DNA from: Rhizobium sp.
Lineage (GTDB): Bacteria; Pseudomonadota; Alphaproteobacteria; Rhizobiales; Rhizobiaceae
Direction: 5' to 3'
DNA length: 64,000 bases
NCBI GenBank assembly: GCA_019739215.1
Contig: JAHHDR010000022.1
Span: forward strand, 1 to 64,000
A program made the translations under genes and the position numbers. Below are positions 37,232 to 48,538 of this stretch, piece after piece. How positions within the stretch are numbered: position 1 is the first letter of the stretch; every line of letters begins with the position of its first letter. The notes under the pieces were generated by a model. That model was not told the origin of the DNA. It did no database searches and saw only the letters and a list, made by a program, of their open reading frames with translations.

Positions 37232-37544
37232 TCAAACCTAATGAATACCGAATCGACCGCCTGCAGGGCCGAGCTAACCTGGCGATAGTAGGGGAACGCT
37301 CCGGCTTGCGTCAATCGACCAAAGCGCCGCAAAATCAGGCAATTCTGTGGAAGAGTTCCAGTGACTGTTGGCGAGGGCTTCCGCGGTGACTGCGACACAC
37401 CCGTTTCGACTGCGCAAAATGTGTCCGCACACGCACAAAGCTTGTGCGAATTGATTGACAGGCACGGTCCAACTGCTATGTGTCGCCCTCGATTGGCGGC
37501 AGCCTTCGGCTGCTCCCCCCTCACTCCGGAGCAAGCGTCAGACC

Positions 37545-39521
37545 ATGACTTCACGCGAACAACACGACCGGATGGCGAACGCAATCCGCTTCCTGTCCAT
37601 GGATGCCGTCGAAAAGGCGAATTCCGGCCATCCCGGCCTGCCGATGGGCGCGGCCGACGTCGTCACCGTGCTGTTCTCGAAATATCTGAAGTTCGACCCC
37701 AAGGCGCCGCACTGGCCGGACCGTGACCGGTTCGTGCTGTCGGCCGGCCACGGGTCGATGCTGCTCTATTCGCTCCTCTATCTCACCGGATATGAGGACA
37801 TGACGATCGACGAGATCAGGAATTTCCGTCAGCTCGGCTCCAAGACCGCCGGTCACCCGGAATATGGCCATGCGACAGGCATCGAGACCACGACCGGGCC
37901 GCTTGGCCAGGGCCTTGGCAATTCGGTCGGGTTCGCGCTGGCCGAACGCAAGCTGGCCGAGGAGTTCGGTTCGGACCTGCAGAGCCACTATACCTATGTG
38001 CTGGCCGGTGACGGCTGCCTGATGGAAGGCATCAGCCAGGAAGCGATCGCACTTGCGGGCCACCTGAAGCTCAACAAGCTGATCCTCTTCTGGGACAACA
38101 ATTCGATCACCATCGACGGTGCTGTGTCGCTGTCGGATTCAACCGACCAGATCGCGCGTTTCAAGTCGGTGAACTGGAACACGATCGAGATCGACGGCCA
38201 CGACCCCGAAGCCATCGCCAAGGCGATCGAAGCCGCACAGAAGTCCGACAAGCCGACGCTGATCGCCGCCAAGACCGTGATCGGTTTCGGCGCGCCCAAC
38301 AAGGGCGGCACGCACAAGGTCCATGGTTCGCCGCTCGGCGCCGAGGAAATTGCCGCGACCCGCAAGGCGCTCGACTGGCCTTCGGAAGCCTTCGTTATCC
38401 CGGATGACGTGCTCAAGCCCTGGCGCGAAGCCGGCAGCCGCGGTGCTGCGGTGCGCAAGGAATGGGAAGGCCGTTTGGCAGCGTCGTCGCACAAGGCTGA
38501 ATTCGAACGCCGCTTCGCCGGCGACCTTCCGAAGTCCTTCGGCCCGGCGATTGCCGAGCACAAGAAGAAGCTCGCAGAAGCCAAGGCCTCTGTCGCCACC
38601 CGAAAGGCATCCGAGGACGTGCTCGAGGTCATCAACGGCGTGCTGCCGGAGACACTCGGCGGTTCGGCGGACCTGACGCCGTCCAACAACACCAAGACCA
38701 GCCAGATGAAGTCGATCACCCCGACCGACTTCTCCGGACGCTACATGCATTACGGCATTCGCGAGCACGGCATGGCTTCGGCGATGAACGGCATCGCGCT
38801 GCATGGCGGTCTCATTCCCTATGGCGGCGGCTTCCTGATCTTCTCGGATTACTGCCGACCGCCGATCCGGCTCGCATCGCTGATGGGCATCCGCGTCATC
38901 CATGTGCTGACGCATGACTCGATCGGCCTCGGCGAAGACGGTCCGACCCATCAGCCCGTCGAGCAGATGGCTGCACTTCGCGCCATCCCCGGCCTCGTCA
39001 TGTTCCGTCCGGCGGATGCGACCGAAACGGCGGAGTGCTGGCAACTCGCGCTCGAAGCCAAGACACATCCGTCCGGCCTGGCGCTGACCCGCCAGAACCT
39101 GATTGCGGCGCGCACCGAATTCACCGAGGACAACCTCTCGGCCAAGGGCGCCTATGTCCTCACCGGTGCCGACGATGCCTCCGTCTCGATCTTCGCGGCC
39201 GGTTCGGAAGTGGAAATCGCACTCAAGGCCAGTGAAATGCTGGCGGCCAAGGGCGTCTCCGTCCGTGTGGTGTCGGTGCCGGCGGTTGCGCTGTTCGAAC
39301 AGCAGTCCGATGCGTACAAGGCATCGGTGCTCGGCAGTGCCAAGGTCAATATCGCGGTCGAAGCCGGGGTTCGCCAGGGCTGGGATCGGTTCATCGGCAA
39401 TGACGGCGGCTTTGTGGGCATGCACGGCTTCGGCGCCTCAGCGCCCTACAAGCAACTCTACGAGCATTTCGGCATCACGCCGGAAGCGGTGGCGGAACTC
39501 GCGACCAAGATGCTCGCATAA
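37545..39521 (+). CDS. tkt: Transketolase
   Basis: 658 residues, thiamine diphosphate-dependent transfer of two-carbon units in the pentose phosphate or Calvin pathway. Present: [31 protein letters not shown], the ThDP motif [44 protein letters not shown] and the C-terminal domain. Full length. ATG at 37545 precedes the conserved N terminus ([25 protein letters not shown]). Followed by gap 66 bases later on the same strand. Divergent from the DUF4164/zapA pair. Confidence 0.97.
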   Translation: MTSREQHDRMANAIRFLSMDAVEKANSGHPGLPMGAADVVTVLFSKYLKFDPKAPHWPDRDRFVLSAGHGSMLLYSLLYLTGYEDMTIDEIRNFRQLGSKTAGHPEYGHATGIETTTGPLGQGLGNSVGFALAERKLAEEFGSDLQSHYTYVLAGDGCLMEGISQEAIALAGHLKLNKLILFWDNNSITIDGAVSLSDSTDQIARFKSVNWNTIEIDGHDPEAIAKAIEAAQKSDKPTLIAAKTVIGFGAPNKGGTHKVHGSPLGAEEIAATRKALDWPSEAFVIPDDVLKPWREAGSRGAAVRKEWEGRLAASSHKAEFERRFAGDLPKSFGPAIAEHKKKLAEAKASVATRKASEDVLEVINGVLPETLGGSADLTPSNNTKTSQMKSITPTDFSGRYMHYGIREHGMASAMNGIALHGGLIPYGGGFLIFSDYCRPPIRLASLMGIRVIHVLTHDSIGLGEDGPTHQPVEQMAALRAIPGLVMFRPADATETAECWQLALEAKTHPSGLALTRQNLIAARTEFTEDNLSAKGAYVLTGADDASVSIFAAGSEVEIALKASEMLAAKGVSVRVVSVPAVALFEQQSDAYKASVLGSAKVNIAVEAGVRQGWDRFIGNDGGFVGMHGFGASAPYKQLYEHFGITPEAVAELATKMLA

Positions 39522-39587
39522 ATCGATTGAAATGCGTTGGTAGGGGCGCTAAACAAGCGCCTCAAAAAGGTTGACCAGGAGGATACG

Positions 39588-40595
<1,008 letters not shown>

Positions 40596-40622
40596 TCGGC
40601 GGCATGTCGGCAGGATCATCCA

Positions 40623-40648
40623 AGGCGGGCGATTTGCCCGCCTTTTTC
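40623..40648 (+). terminator. Terminator of gap
   Basis: AAGGCGGGC-GATTT-GCCCGCCTTTTTC: 8-9 bp GC stem and T run, about 28 bases after the stop. Confidence 0.9.
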
Positions 40649-40836
40649 ATTTTCCATTGTCATCGCCGCAATCTCGTCCATATATTCGAAGCACTATCGT
40701 GAGCCGGGATTCGCCGGCTCATCCTTCTCCATGACCGGACAATGATTTCCCGAGATCATGGCAGTATATTTACATGTTTTACTGGTGGTTTGCGCGGGAG
40801 GGCCGCCAGTCTTTGGAGCACAAGAGGGGATAAGTA

Positions 40837-42633
40837 TTGGAGGCATTCTATATCGTTGTCTTGGTCTGTGCCTCGCTGGTTCTTCTGGCCGCCTTTTCTT
40901 CCCTCATTGCTTTCCGTTTCGGCTCCCCGATACTTTTACTTTTTCTCTGCGTCGGCCTGATCGCTGGCGTCGATGGTCTTGGCATCGATTTCAGCAATAA
41001 CGGCCTCTCTTTCATGCTGGGCTATGTGGCGCTGGCGATCATCCTGTTCGATTCGGGCTTCGGCACACCGCTCAAGGCGTTCAAGCAGGCCGCGGTGCCC
41101 GCCATCCTGCTTGCCTCGGTGGGTGTCGTCATCACGACGGTGCTTTTTGCCGGCGCCGTGATCGTCCTGCTCGACTTCTCGTTCATCGAGGGCCTGCTGC
41201 TGGGCTCGATCGTGGCCTCGACGGATGCGGCGGCGGTGTTCTTCCTGCTCCGGATCAGCGGCATCAACATCCGCGACCAGATCACGTCGACGCTGGAAGT
41301 TGAATCCGGCACCAACGACCCGATGGCGATCTTCCTGACGATCACGCTCGTCGAACTGATCACGTCGGGGCAGGGGTTGTCGGGCTTCAATGGCGCGCTG
41401 CTGCTGTCTTTCGTCGAGGAAATGGGCATCGGCTTCGTGGCCGGGCTTGCCGGTGGGTGGCTGATTGCCGCCGCTGTCAGTCGTTTCGACGCTGATCGCG
41501 GTCTGACGCCTATCCTGGTTCTCGCGCTGGCGCTGCTGGTATTCTCGATCACCGGCGCGCTGCATGGGAGTGGCTTTCTCGCGGTCTACGTGGCTGGCCT
41601 CTATGCCGGAAACCAGAAGCTGCCGTCGAAGCTCGCGATCAGGCGTTTCCAGGACGGCATGACATGGCTTGCCCAGATCATCATGTTCGTGATGCTCGGC
41701 CTGCTCGCGACGCCCTCGAGCTTCCACACGATCGCGCTTCCCGCGGTCGCGCTCGGATTGTTCCTCATCTTCATCGCGCGCCCGCTGGCCGTGTGGCTCT
41801 GCCTGCTTCCCTTCGACTTTAACCAGCGGGAAATCACCTTCCTCGCCTGGGTCGGCCTGCGCGGTGCGGTGTCGATCCTGCTGTCGATCCTGCCGATCCT
41901 GTCCGGCCTGGAAAATGGCCAGGACTTCTTCAACTTCACCTTCATCATCGTGCTGGTGTCCCTGCTGCTGCAGGGCTGGACGCTGAAGCCGGTCGCGCGG
42001 CGGCTCGGCCTGATCATCCCCAAGCTGACCGGCGAGGTCGACAGGCTCGAGGTGGACCTGCCTCGCTCGTCCAACCATGAACTGGTCGCCTATCGCGTGG
42101 TCAAGGACAGCCCCGTGCAGAGCGGCGAACGCCTGCCGCGCTGGGCCATGCCGTCGTTGGTGATACGCGAGGGGCGTTCGATGCGGTATCAGTATGCCGG
42201 CCGGCTGAAAGAGAACGACATCGCCTATCTCTTCGTCACACCGAATTTCATCCCGCTGCTCGACAGGCTGTTCGCCTCGCGCGCCGAACTCGATCCGGAT
42301 GACGAGGAGTTCTTCGGCACTTTTGCCGTCTCGCCGCACCGGCCGGCGAAGGAACTCGACGCGGCCTACGGCCCGGGCCTTCTGGCCGAAAGCGAGAAGG
42401 CGATGAATGTCGGCGAACTGATGCTCTCCAGGCTGGGCGGCCGCGCCGACTATGCCGACCGGGTAAGACTGGGGCCGATCATCCTGATCGTCCGCGATAT
42501 CGACGAAACCAACCATATCGCGTCGGTCGGCATTTCGATGGAAGCGGTCGAACCCCGCCGGACACTGCCGATCTTCCTCAATATCCGCGAGATCGCCGAG
42601 CGGATGCGCGACCGGTTCCGGAGGCAGGCCTGA
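40837..42633 (+). CDS. K+/H+ (Na+/H+) antiporter with regulatory C-terminal domains
   Basis: 598-residue CPA1-type antiporter like NhaP2/CvrA. About 12 membrane helices to residue 385, including the family core STDAAAVFFLLR and ESGTNDPMA (the ND carrying the transport site). Then come a TrkA-C-like regulatory domain (about 400-475, NHELVAYRVVKDSPVQSGERLP) and a CorC/HlyC-like C-terminal segment. TTG start at 40837 behind GAGGGG. It interrupts the usual gap-pgk neighbourhood and is preceded by the gap terminator, so it is probably its own transcript. Confidence 0.88.
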   Translation: MEAFYIVVLVCASLVLLAAFSSLIAFRFGSPILLLFLCVGLIAGVDGLGIDFSNNGLSFMLGYVALAIILFDSGFGTPLKAFKQAAVPAILLASVGVVITTVLFAGAVIVLLDFSFIEGLLLGSIVASTDAAAVFFLLRISGINIRDQITSTLEVESGTNDPMAIFLTITLVELITSGQGLSGFNGALLLSFVEEMGIGFVAGLAGGWLIAAAVSRFDADRGLTPILVLALALLVFSITGALHGSGFLAVYVAGLYAGNQKLPSKLAIRRFQDGMTWLAQIIMFVMLGLLATPSSFHTIALPAVALGLFLIFIARPLAVWLCLLPFDFNQREITFLAWVGLRGAVSILLSILPILSGLENGQDFFNFTFIIVLVSLLLQGWTLKPVARRLGLIIPKLTGEVDRLEVDLPRSSNHELVAYRVVKDSPVQSGERLPRWAMPSLVIREGRSMRYQYAGRLKENDIAYLFVTPNFIPLLDRLFASRAELDPDDEEFFGTFAVSPHRPAKELDAAYGPGLLAESEKAMNVGELMLSRLGGRADYADRVRLGPIILIVRDIDETNHIASVGISMEAVEPRRTLPIFLNIREIAERMRDRFRRQA

Positions 42634-42708
42634 TCGGGAATCGCGGCTTGCGTCTCCTCCCTGCCGGTGTATGTTCGCGCCGGTTCAACACAAGTCCGGA
42701 ATATTGAC

Positions 42709-43902
42709 ATGCCGTCCTTCAAGACCCTCGACGACCTCGGTGACATCACAGGCAAGCGCGCGCTGGTTCGCGTCGACCTCAACGTGCCCGTGAGTGATGG
42801 CAAGGTGACCGATACGACGCGGATCGAGCGCGTGGCGCCAACCATCCGCGAACTCTCCGACAAGGGCGCGAAGGTCATTCTGCTTGCGCATTTCGGCCGC
42901 CCCAAGGGCGGGCCTGATCCGGAGTTTTCTCTGAAGATCGTGGCGCCCTCGGTGGAGGCGGTGCTCGACAGGCGTGTCTATTTCGCTGATGACTGCATTG
43001 GTGAGGCCGCGGCGAGCGCGATCGCCGGACTGGATGACGGCTGCATCCTGCTCCTGGAAAACACCCGGTTCCACAAGGGTGAAGAGAAGAACGACCCGGA
43101 TTTCGTCAAGGCGCTCGCCGCCAATGGCGACCTGTACATCAATGACGCGTTTTCCGCCGCCCATCGTGCCCATGCCTCGACCGAGGGTCTGGCCCATCAC
43201 CTTCCAGCCTATGCCGGCCGCACGATGCAGGCCGAACTGGAAGCACTGGAAAAGGGCCTCGGCAATCCGACTCGACCGGTGGTCGCCATTGTCGGCGGTG
43301 CCAAAGTGTCGACCAAGATCGACCTTCTGCAGAATCTCGTGAAGCGGGTGGACGCGCTGGTCATCGGTGGCGGCATGGCCAACACCTTCCTCGCCGCCCA
43401 GGGCATCAATGTCGGCAAGTCGCTCTGCGAGCATGATCTCGCGGACACTGCGCGCGCAATCATGGCCGAGGCAGAGTCGGCCGGCTGCGCCATCGTGCTG
43501 CCGACCGACGGTGTCGTCGCGCGTGAATTCAAGGCGAACGCCGCCTCCCAGACGGTGCCCGTCGATGCGATCCCCGCCGACGCGATGATGCTGGATGTGG
43601 GTCCCTCATCGATCGAGGCGGTCAACGGCTGGATCGGCAAGGCGGCCACGCTGGTGTGGAATGGCCCGCTCGGCGCCTTCGAGATCGAACCCTTCGACCG
43701 TGCGACCGTTGCGGCGGCCCGGCATGCCGCAGAGGAGACCCGGGATGGCCGGCTGATTTCGGTGGCCGGCGGTGGCGATACGGTTGCCGCGCTCAATCAT
43801 GCCGGCGTGGCTGACGACTTCACCTATGTCTCGACCGCGGGCGGCGCGTTCCTTGAATGGATGGAGGGCAAGCCGCTTCCTGGCGTCGACGTCCTCAAGT
43901 AA
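42709..43902 (+). CDS. pgk: Phosphoglycerate kinase
   Basis: 397 residues. [12 protein letters not shown] is the family signature, with [34 protein letters not shown], the GNGPLGA equivalent WNGPLGAFE and the nucleotide loop [12 protein letters not shown]. Reversible ATP formation from 1,3-bisphosphoglycerate. Complete and in frame. Confidence 0.97.
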   Translation: MPSFKTLDDLGDITGKRALVRVDLNVPVSDGKVTDTTRIERVAPTIRELSDKGAKVILLAHFGRPKGGPDPEFSLKIVAPSVEAVLDRRVYFADDCIGEAAASAIAGLDDGCILLLENTRFHKGEEKNDPDFVKALAANGDLYINDAFSAAHRAHASTEGLAHHLPAYAGRTMQAELEALEKGLGNPTRPVVAIVGGAKVSTKIDLLQNLVKRVDALVIGGGMANTFLAAQGINVGKSLCEHDLADTARAIMAEAESAGCAIVLPTDGVVAREFKANAASQTVPVDAIPADAMMLDVGPSSIEAVNGWIGKAATLVWNGPLGAFEIEPFDRATVAAARHAAEETRDGRLISVAGGGDTVAALNHAGVADDFTYVSTAGGAFLEWMEGKPLPGVDVLK

Positions 43903-43947
43903 CCTTCTGACGGCGGACTTTCCCGCCGGCTCATCGCGGGGGAACGG

Positions 43948-44391
43948 ATGAACGATGGAACAAACAGGGCTCTGCTCATTGTCTTCATTGTGGTGGCGTT
44001 TCCCGTCGTCTTCACAGCCCTGTGGGTGAGCATCACCTTTGTGCTTTCACGTGTCGGTGGCTGGCACAGGGTGGCCCGGCGCTATGCGGCCAACGGGAAG
44101 CCGGCCGGGGGCAAGGAAATTCATTACCTGACCGGTATGGTCGGTGTCGTCAGCTACCGGCTCGTGCTGACCGTGATCGTGGCGGAGCAGGGGCTCTACA
44201 TTGCGACGCGCAAGGTGTTCAGCGTCGGTCATCCGCCGCTGTTCATCCCCTATTCGGCGATATGCAATGCGCAGTTTCGTAGTTTGTTCTTCAAGGAATA
44301 TGTCTCCTTCGAGATCGAAGAGGAGCCTATCGCAACGGTATGGCTGCCGTCCAAGGTCTTCGACGGCGTGCCGGTCCAGATCGCGCGCTGA
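43948..44391 (+). CDS. Membrane-anchored hypothetical protein, 147 aa
   Basis: One hydrophobic segment (about 8-32) followed by a cytoplasmic or periplasmic domain of about 110 residues with GLYIATRKVFSVGHPPLFIPYSAI, reminiscent of PH-like bacterial domains. No family recognised with certainty. Follows pgk by 45 bases, same strand, possibly cotranscribed. Confidence 0.65.
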   Translation: MNDGTNRALLIVFIVVAFPVVFTALWVSITFVLSRVGGWHRVARRYAANGKPAGGKEIHYLTGMVGVVSYRLVLTVIVAEQGLYIATRKVFSVGHPPLFIPYSAICNAQFRSLFFKEYVSFEIEEEPIATVWLPSKVFDGVPVQIAR

Positions 44392-44426
44392 ATCTTCCGA
44401 CCGCCTCTGTCTGCGACTGAACCCGG

Positions 44427-44864
44427 CTAGAGCCGGGCCTTGCTGCTGCGCGGTGTCGTCAGCAGCAGCGTCGTCTCGCTGCTGGTGATGCCCGGTATCA
44501 GCCGGATTCGCCTGAGCACGGCATCGAAATCCGGCAGGGTGCCAGCGCCGAGTTCGGCGATGAGGTCCCAGCGTCCATTGGTGGTGTGGATCGCCGAGAT
44601 TTCGGAAAATCCGTTCAGGGCGCGCAGCACGCGATCGGCGGAGTGCCCTTCGACCTCGACCATCATGATGCCCCTCACCGGCAGGGCGGCGGCATCCGAC
44701 TTCAGCATCACCGTATAGCCGATGATCTCGCCCGACCTTTCCAGCCGTTCCATGCGGGTGCGGATGGTGGCGCGTGCCACGCCGAGTTCGATGGCGAGGT
44801 CGGAGACGCTGCGGCGCGCATTGTGCCGGAGCAGGGTGATGAGTTTCTGGTCCAGCGCGTCCAT
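44427..44864 (-). CDS. Lrp/AsnC family regulator of arginine catabolism
   Basis: 145 residues. An N-terminal helix-turn-helix (MDALDQKLITLLRHNARRSVSDLAIELGVARATIRTRMERLE) is followed by the RAM/AsnC ligand domain with GIMMVEVEGH and TTNGRWDLIAEL. Divergent from the arginase gene over 114 bases, so it very probably controls it, as ArcR-type regulators do in other rhizobia; ligand probably arginine or ornithine (inferred). Confidence 0.88.
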   Translation of the reverse strand: MDALDQKLITLLRHNARRSVSDLAIELGVARATIRTRMERLERSGEIIGYTVMLKSDAAALPVRGIMMVEVEGHSADRVLRALNGFSEISAIHTTNGRWDLIAELGAGTLPDFDAVLRRIRLIPGITSSETTLLLTTPRSSKARL

Positions 44865-44978
44865 TTACCGATATGCCGTTTGATTTGATCATTATGATAG
44901 GCAGGTTGGTACTTTTTGCCAAATCATATTGTTCACACTGCCAGTCAATCATGGTGCAATCATCGCAAGGAGAAACGC

Positions 44979-45902
44979 ATGAAGATCAAGCTTGTCGGAG
45001 CGCCGGTGCAAGAGGGCGCAGGTCGCCTTGGATGCGACATGGGGCCCGCCGCCTTTCGGGCGGCCGGGCTTGCGGGCGCCCTGCGCGAACTCGGGCATGA
45101 TGTCGTCGACGTTGGCAACGTGACGCCCGCGCCGCTCAGGAGCTTCGATCACCCGAATTCCGCGCTGAAGCGGCTGAGCGAGACGGTGGCCTGGACCGAG
45201 GCCCTAGCGGATGCGGCGTTCCGCGAGAGCGCGGATGCGGTTCCGGTCTTCATGGGCGGCGACCACAGTCTGTCCGCTGGCACGGTGTCGGGCATGTCCA
45301 GGCGCGCGAACGCACTCGGCAAGCCGTTCTTCGTGCTGTGGCTCGATGCGCATACCGATTTCCATTCGCTCGTCACGACGACGTCGGGCAATCTCCATGG
45401 CACGCCGGTGGCTTACTTCACCGGCCAGCCCGGGTTCGAAGGCTATTTCCCCGCGCTCGACGCGCCGGTCAGGCCCGAGAATATCTGCATGATGGGGATC
45501 CGCTCCGTCGATCCGGCCGAGCGCCGGGCGATCCGCGATGCCGGTGTCCAGGTCGCCGACATGCGCATGATCGACGAGGAGGGTATCGTGGCGCCGCTCC
45601 GTCGCTTTCTTGGTGTGGTCGAGGCTGCCGGCGGCATGCTGCATGTCAGCTTCGATGTCGATTTTCTCGAGCCTTCCATCGCGCCGGCCGTGGGAACCAC
45701 CGTGCCGGGTGGAGCGACGTTCCGCGAGGCTCATCTGGTGATGGAGATCCTGCATGACAGCGGGCTGGTTGCGAGCCTCGATCTCGTCGAACTGAACCCC
45801 TTCCTCGACGAACGCGGCAAGACCGCCTTCCTCATGACCGATCTCACCGCAAGCCTGATGGGCAAGCAGGTGATGGACAGACCCACCAGGAGCTACGCAT
45901 GA
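44979..45902 (+). CDS. rocF: Arginase
   Basis: 307-residue Mn-dependent arginase, arginine to ornithine and urea. Metal ligands in GGDHSLSAGT, DAHTDFHS and SFDVDFLEPSIAP; family motif SGNLHGTPVAY. CAAGGAGAAACGC is the ribosome site. The stop overlaps the ornithine cyclodeaminase start (ATGA), so the two enzymes are made together for arginine use as nitrogen source. Confidence 0.93.
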   Translation: MKIKLVGAPVQEGAGRLGCDMGPAAFRAAGLAGALRELGHDVVDVGNVTPAPLRSFDHPNSALKRLSETVAWTEALADAAFRESADAVPVFMGGDHSLSAGTVSGMSRRANALGKPFFVLWLDAHTDFHSLVTTTSGNLHGTPVAYFTGQPGFEGYFPALDAPVRPENICMMGIRSVDPAERRAIRDAGVQVADMRMIDEEGIVAPLRRFLGVVEAAGGMLHVSFDVDFLEPSIAPAVGTTVPGGATFREAHLVMEILHDSGLVASLDLVELNPFLDERGKTAFLMTDLTASLMGKQVMDRPTRSYA

Positions 45903-46957
45903 TCCCCAATCTCAACATCGTTCCCTTCGTCAGCGTCGACAACATGATGAAGCTCGTGATGCGGACGGGCATCGAGCGGTTCCTGACCGAACTCGTCGCC
46001 TATATCGAAGAGGACTTCCGGCGCTGGGAGCTTTTCGACAAGACTCCCCGTATCGGGGCGCATTCCGAGGCCGGCGTCATCGAACTGATGCCGACCAGCG
46101 ACGGCACGCTCTACGGCTTCAAATATGTCAACGGCCATCCCTACAACACTCGCACCGGCCGCCAGACCGTGACCGCCTTCGGCGTGCTGGCCGACACGGC
46201 AAGCGGCTACCCGACCCTGATCACCGAGATGACGATATTGACGGCGCTGCGGACCGCCGCGACATCGGCCATGGCGGCCAAGTATCTCGCGCCCAAGGGT
46301 GCTGATACCATGGCCATCATCGGCAATGGCGCGCAATCCGAGTTCCAGGCGCTGGCCTTCAAGGCCGTGCTCGGCATCGACAAACTGCGCCTCTACGATC
46401 TCGATCCCAATGCCACAACGAAATGCGCCAGAAATCTCGCCGGATACGGCTTCGAGATCACCGAATGCGCGACGCCGGAAGAAGCGGTCAGTGGCGCCCA
46501 CATCATCACGACTGTGACCGCCGACAAGAAGAACGCGACGATCCTGACGGACAACATGGTAGGCGCCGGCGTTCACATCAACGCAGTGGGTGGTGATTGC
46601 CCGGGCAAGACCGAGTTGCACAAGGACGTGGTGCTGCGCTCCGAGATCTTCGTCGAGTACCCACCGCAGACCTGGATCGAGGGAGAGATCCAGCAACTGG
46701 ACCGCGACCATCCGATCAACGAGTTGTGGAAAGTTGTCTCCGGACAGGCCGAAGGTCGCCGCGATGCGCGCCAGATCACGCTGTTCGATTCCGTCGGTTT
46801 CGCAATCGAGGATTTCTCGGCGCTGCGCTACCTGCGCGACCGGCTCGCCGGTACCGGATTGTTCGAGGAACTCGACCTGCTGGCCGATCCTGACGAGCCG
46901 CGGGATCTCTTCGGGATGCTCTTGCGTTCGACAAAGCAGGACGCTAAGGTCGCCTGA
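45899..46957 (+). CDS. ocd: Ornithine cyclodeaminase
   Basis: 352 residues, NAD-dependent conversion of ornithine to proline and ammonia. Family motifs: VSVDNMMKLVMRTGIERFL, KYVNGHPYNTRTGRQTVTAFG, Rossmann MAIIGNGAQSEFQALAF, and INAVGGDCPGKTELH with the catalytic Asp. Length and start (MIPNLNIVPFVSVDNM) match the longer rhizobial subgroup. Downstream there are 370 bases without a gene. Confidence 0.93.
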   Translation: MIPNLNIVPFVSVDNMMKLVMRTGIERFLTELVAYIEEDFRRWELFDKTPRIGAHSEAGVIELMPTSDGTLYGFKYVNGHPYNTRTGRQTVTAFGVLADTASGYPTLITEMTILTALRTAATSAMAAKYLAPKGADTMAIIGNGAQSEFQALAFKAVLGIDKLRLYDLDPNATTKCARNLAGYGFEITECATPEEAVSGAHIITTVTADKKNATILTDNMVGAGVHINAVGGDCPGKTELHKDVVLRSEIFVEYPPQTWIEGEIQQLDRDHPINELWKVVSGQAEGRRDARQITLFDSVGFAIEDFSALRYLRDRLAGTGLFEELDLLADPDEPRDLFGMLLRSTKQDAKVA

Positions 46958-47264
46958 CAATTGGACAATCGACTAATTATTCGGAGCTGATATTGATCAG
47001 TTCCGATCAAAACTGTCGCTTTTGCGTAACAGTTCAAGAGTTGGTCCATTGTTGCCTTCATTTTTTTACTTTCTCGAATTATTAGGGCGAGCAGTCCTCT
47101 TGTGCGATGTTGGATCAATGTCCACATAACGGGCAGGTCGCTTTCTCACGCTTGCCCCGCCGGTCAAGCGAGGTGGGGCGGCGGACTGGATAAAAACCGC
47201 GTTGCAGTGTGATTGGCGCGAAGTCCCTGACCGGACTTGTTGCACTGCAGCAAAAAGGGTATGC

Positions 47265-47283
47265 TTCCGGCAGATTGCCGGAA
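47265..47283. promoter_or_regulatory. Inverted repeat in the 372-base upstream region of the RND pump
   Basis: TTCCGGCA-GAT-TGCCGGAA, a perfect 8-bp dyad 47 bases before the adaptor gene. Good shape for a repressor operator or a leader hairpin. The rest of 46958-47329 is AT-rich and holds no convincing gene; no repressor gene is adjacent. Confidence 0.45.
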
Positions 47284-47329
47284 CCGGTTTACTATTCAAA
47301 CTTCGACCACCGGCCAGGGACGATGATAG

Positions 47330-48526
47330 ATGTCTACAAGCAAATTTGCGTATATTTTCGCTGCGTCGATTTTTGCGGCGCAACCAGCCATTGTGCTCTC
47401 CGCTGAAGAGCCCGCCGCTGCCAACAACCCCGCGCCCGCCGACGCCAACCTTCCGGCAATTCGCGTCACCGAAGTTGGCGAGCGCACGCTCGTCGACCGG
47501 ATCATCGTGACCGGAACGGTGCAGGCGGTCGAGGAGGTCTATGTTCAACCGCAGGTCGAGGGCCTGAGGATCGAGGATCTCAAGGCCGATGTCGGCGATA
47601 CGGTGAAGGTCGGCGATGTCCTGGCGACGCTGGCGACGGACACGCTGGTGCTGCAAAAGAGCCAGCTTCTCGCAAACCGCGCCAAGGTGGAGGCGGTCAG
47701 CGCTCAACTCCAGGCGCAGGTCATCGAAGCCGAAGCCAATGCGGCAGAGGCGATCCGACAGGCCGAGCGTGCCGAGGGACTTGTCAAGAGCAAGGCCGTC
47801 GCCGTGGGCCAGGCCGAGCAGCTTCGCGCCACGGCAACCGCCTCGACGGCGCGGGTCAATTCGGCCAAGCAGGCGATCGTCGCCAGCGATGCCGATCTCA
47901 AGGTGATCGACGCCCAGATCGACGACATCGATCTCAAGCTGGCGCGCACGGACGTCAAGACGACTGTTGCCGGCGTGATCTCGCAGCGCAGCGCCAAGAT
48001 CGGCGCGATCGCCGCAGGTGCCGGTGCGCCGCTGTTCACCCTCATTCGCGATAACGCGATCGAGCTCAACGCCGACGTGTCCGAGGGTGACCTGCTGAAG
48101 CTGAAGCCCGGCCAGGTCGTGCACATGACCGTGGCCGGCACCAGTACGCGGGTTGACGGCAAAGTGCGAACGATCGAGCCGGTGATCAACGCGACCACCC
48201 GTCTCGGGACGGTGAAGATATCGATCGACGCCCCCGACATCGCCCGCATCGGCATGTATGCGTCGGCCGAGATCGTGGTGTCGGAACGCAAGGTCCTGTC
48301 ACTGCCGCTGACGGCGGTGACAGCCGAGGACGGCACCATGGTGGTGCGGCGTGTGGTGGATGGCATCGTCACGATGACCAAAGTCACCACGGGCGTGCAG
48401 GACGGGGATTTCATCGAGATCTCGGAAGGCCTGAACGCGAAGGATATCGTCGTCGAGAAGGCTGGCGCGTATGTGCGCAACGGCGACAGGGTCGCGCCGG
48501 TCTTCCAGAAAACCGCGTCGAAGTAA
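47330..48526 (+). CDS. RND efflux periplasmic adaptor (HlyD family)
   Basis: 398 residues: signal peptide (1-24), biotinyl-lipoyl half-motifs (VQPQVEGLRIEDLKADVGDTVKVGDVLATL), an alpha-helical hairpin (about 100-200), then beta-barrel and membrane-proximal domains. Membrane fusion protein linking the inner-membrane pump to an outer-membrane channel. No TolC-type gene nearby. Twelve bases separate it from the pump gene. Confidence 0.9.
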   Translation: MSTSKFAYIFAASIFAAQPAIVLSAEEPAAANNPAPADANLPAIRVTEVGERTLVDRIIVTGTVQAVEEVYVQPQVEGLRIEDLKADVGDTVKVGDVLATLATDTLVLQKSQLLANRAKVEAVSAQLQAQVIEAEANAAEAIRQAERAEGLVKSKAVAVGQAEQLRATATASTARVNSAKQAIVASDADLKVIDAQIDDIDLKLARTDVKTTVAGVISQRSAKIGAIAAGAGAPLFTLIRDNAIELNADVSEGDLLKLKPGQVVHMTVAGTSTRVDGKVRTIEPVINATTRLGTVKISIDAPDIARIGMYASAEIVVSERKVLSLPLTAVTAEDGTMVVRRVVDGIVTMTKVTTGVQDGDFIEISEGLNAKDIVVEKAGAYVRNGDRVAPVFQKTASK

Positions 48527-48538
48527 GGGGGACTGGAG

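Noticed and set aside
40936..42516. 526-residue frame opposite the antiporter
   Set aside because: Shadow of the antiporter gene with Gln/Arg/Asp-rich low-complexity composition.
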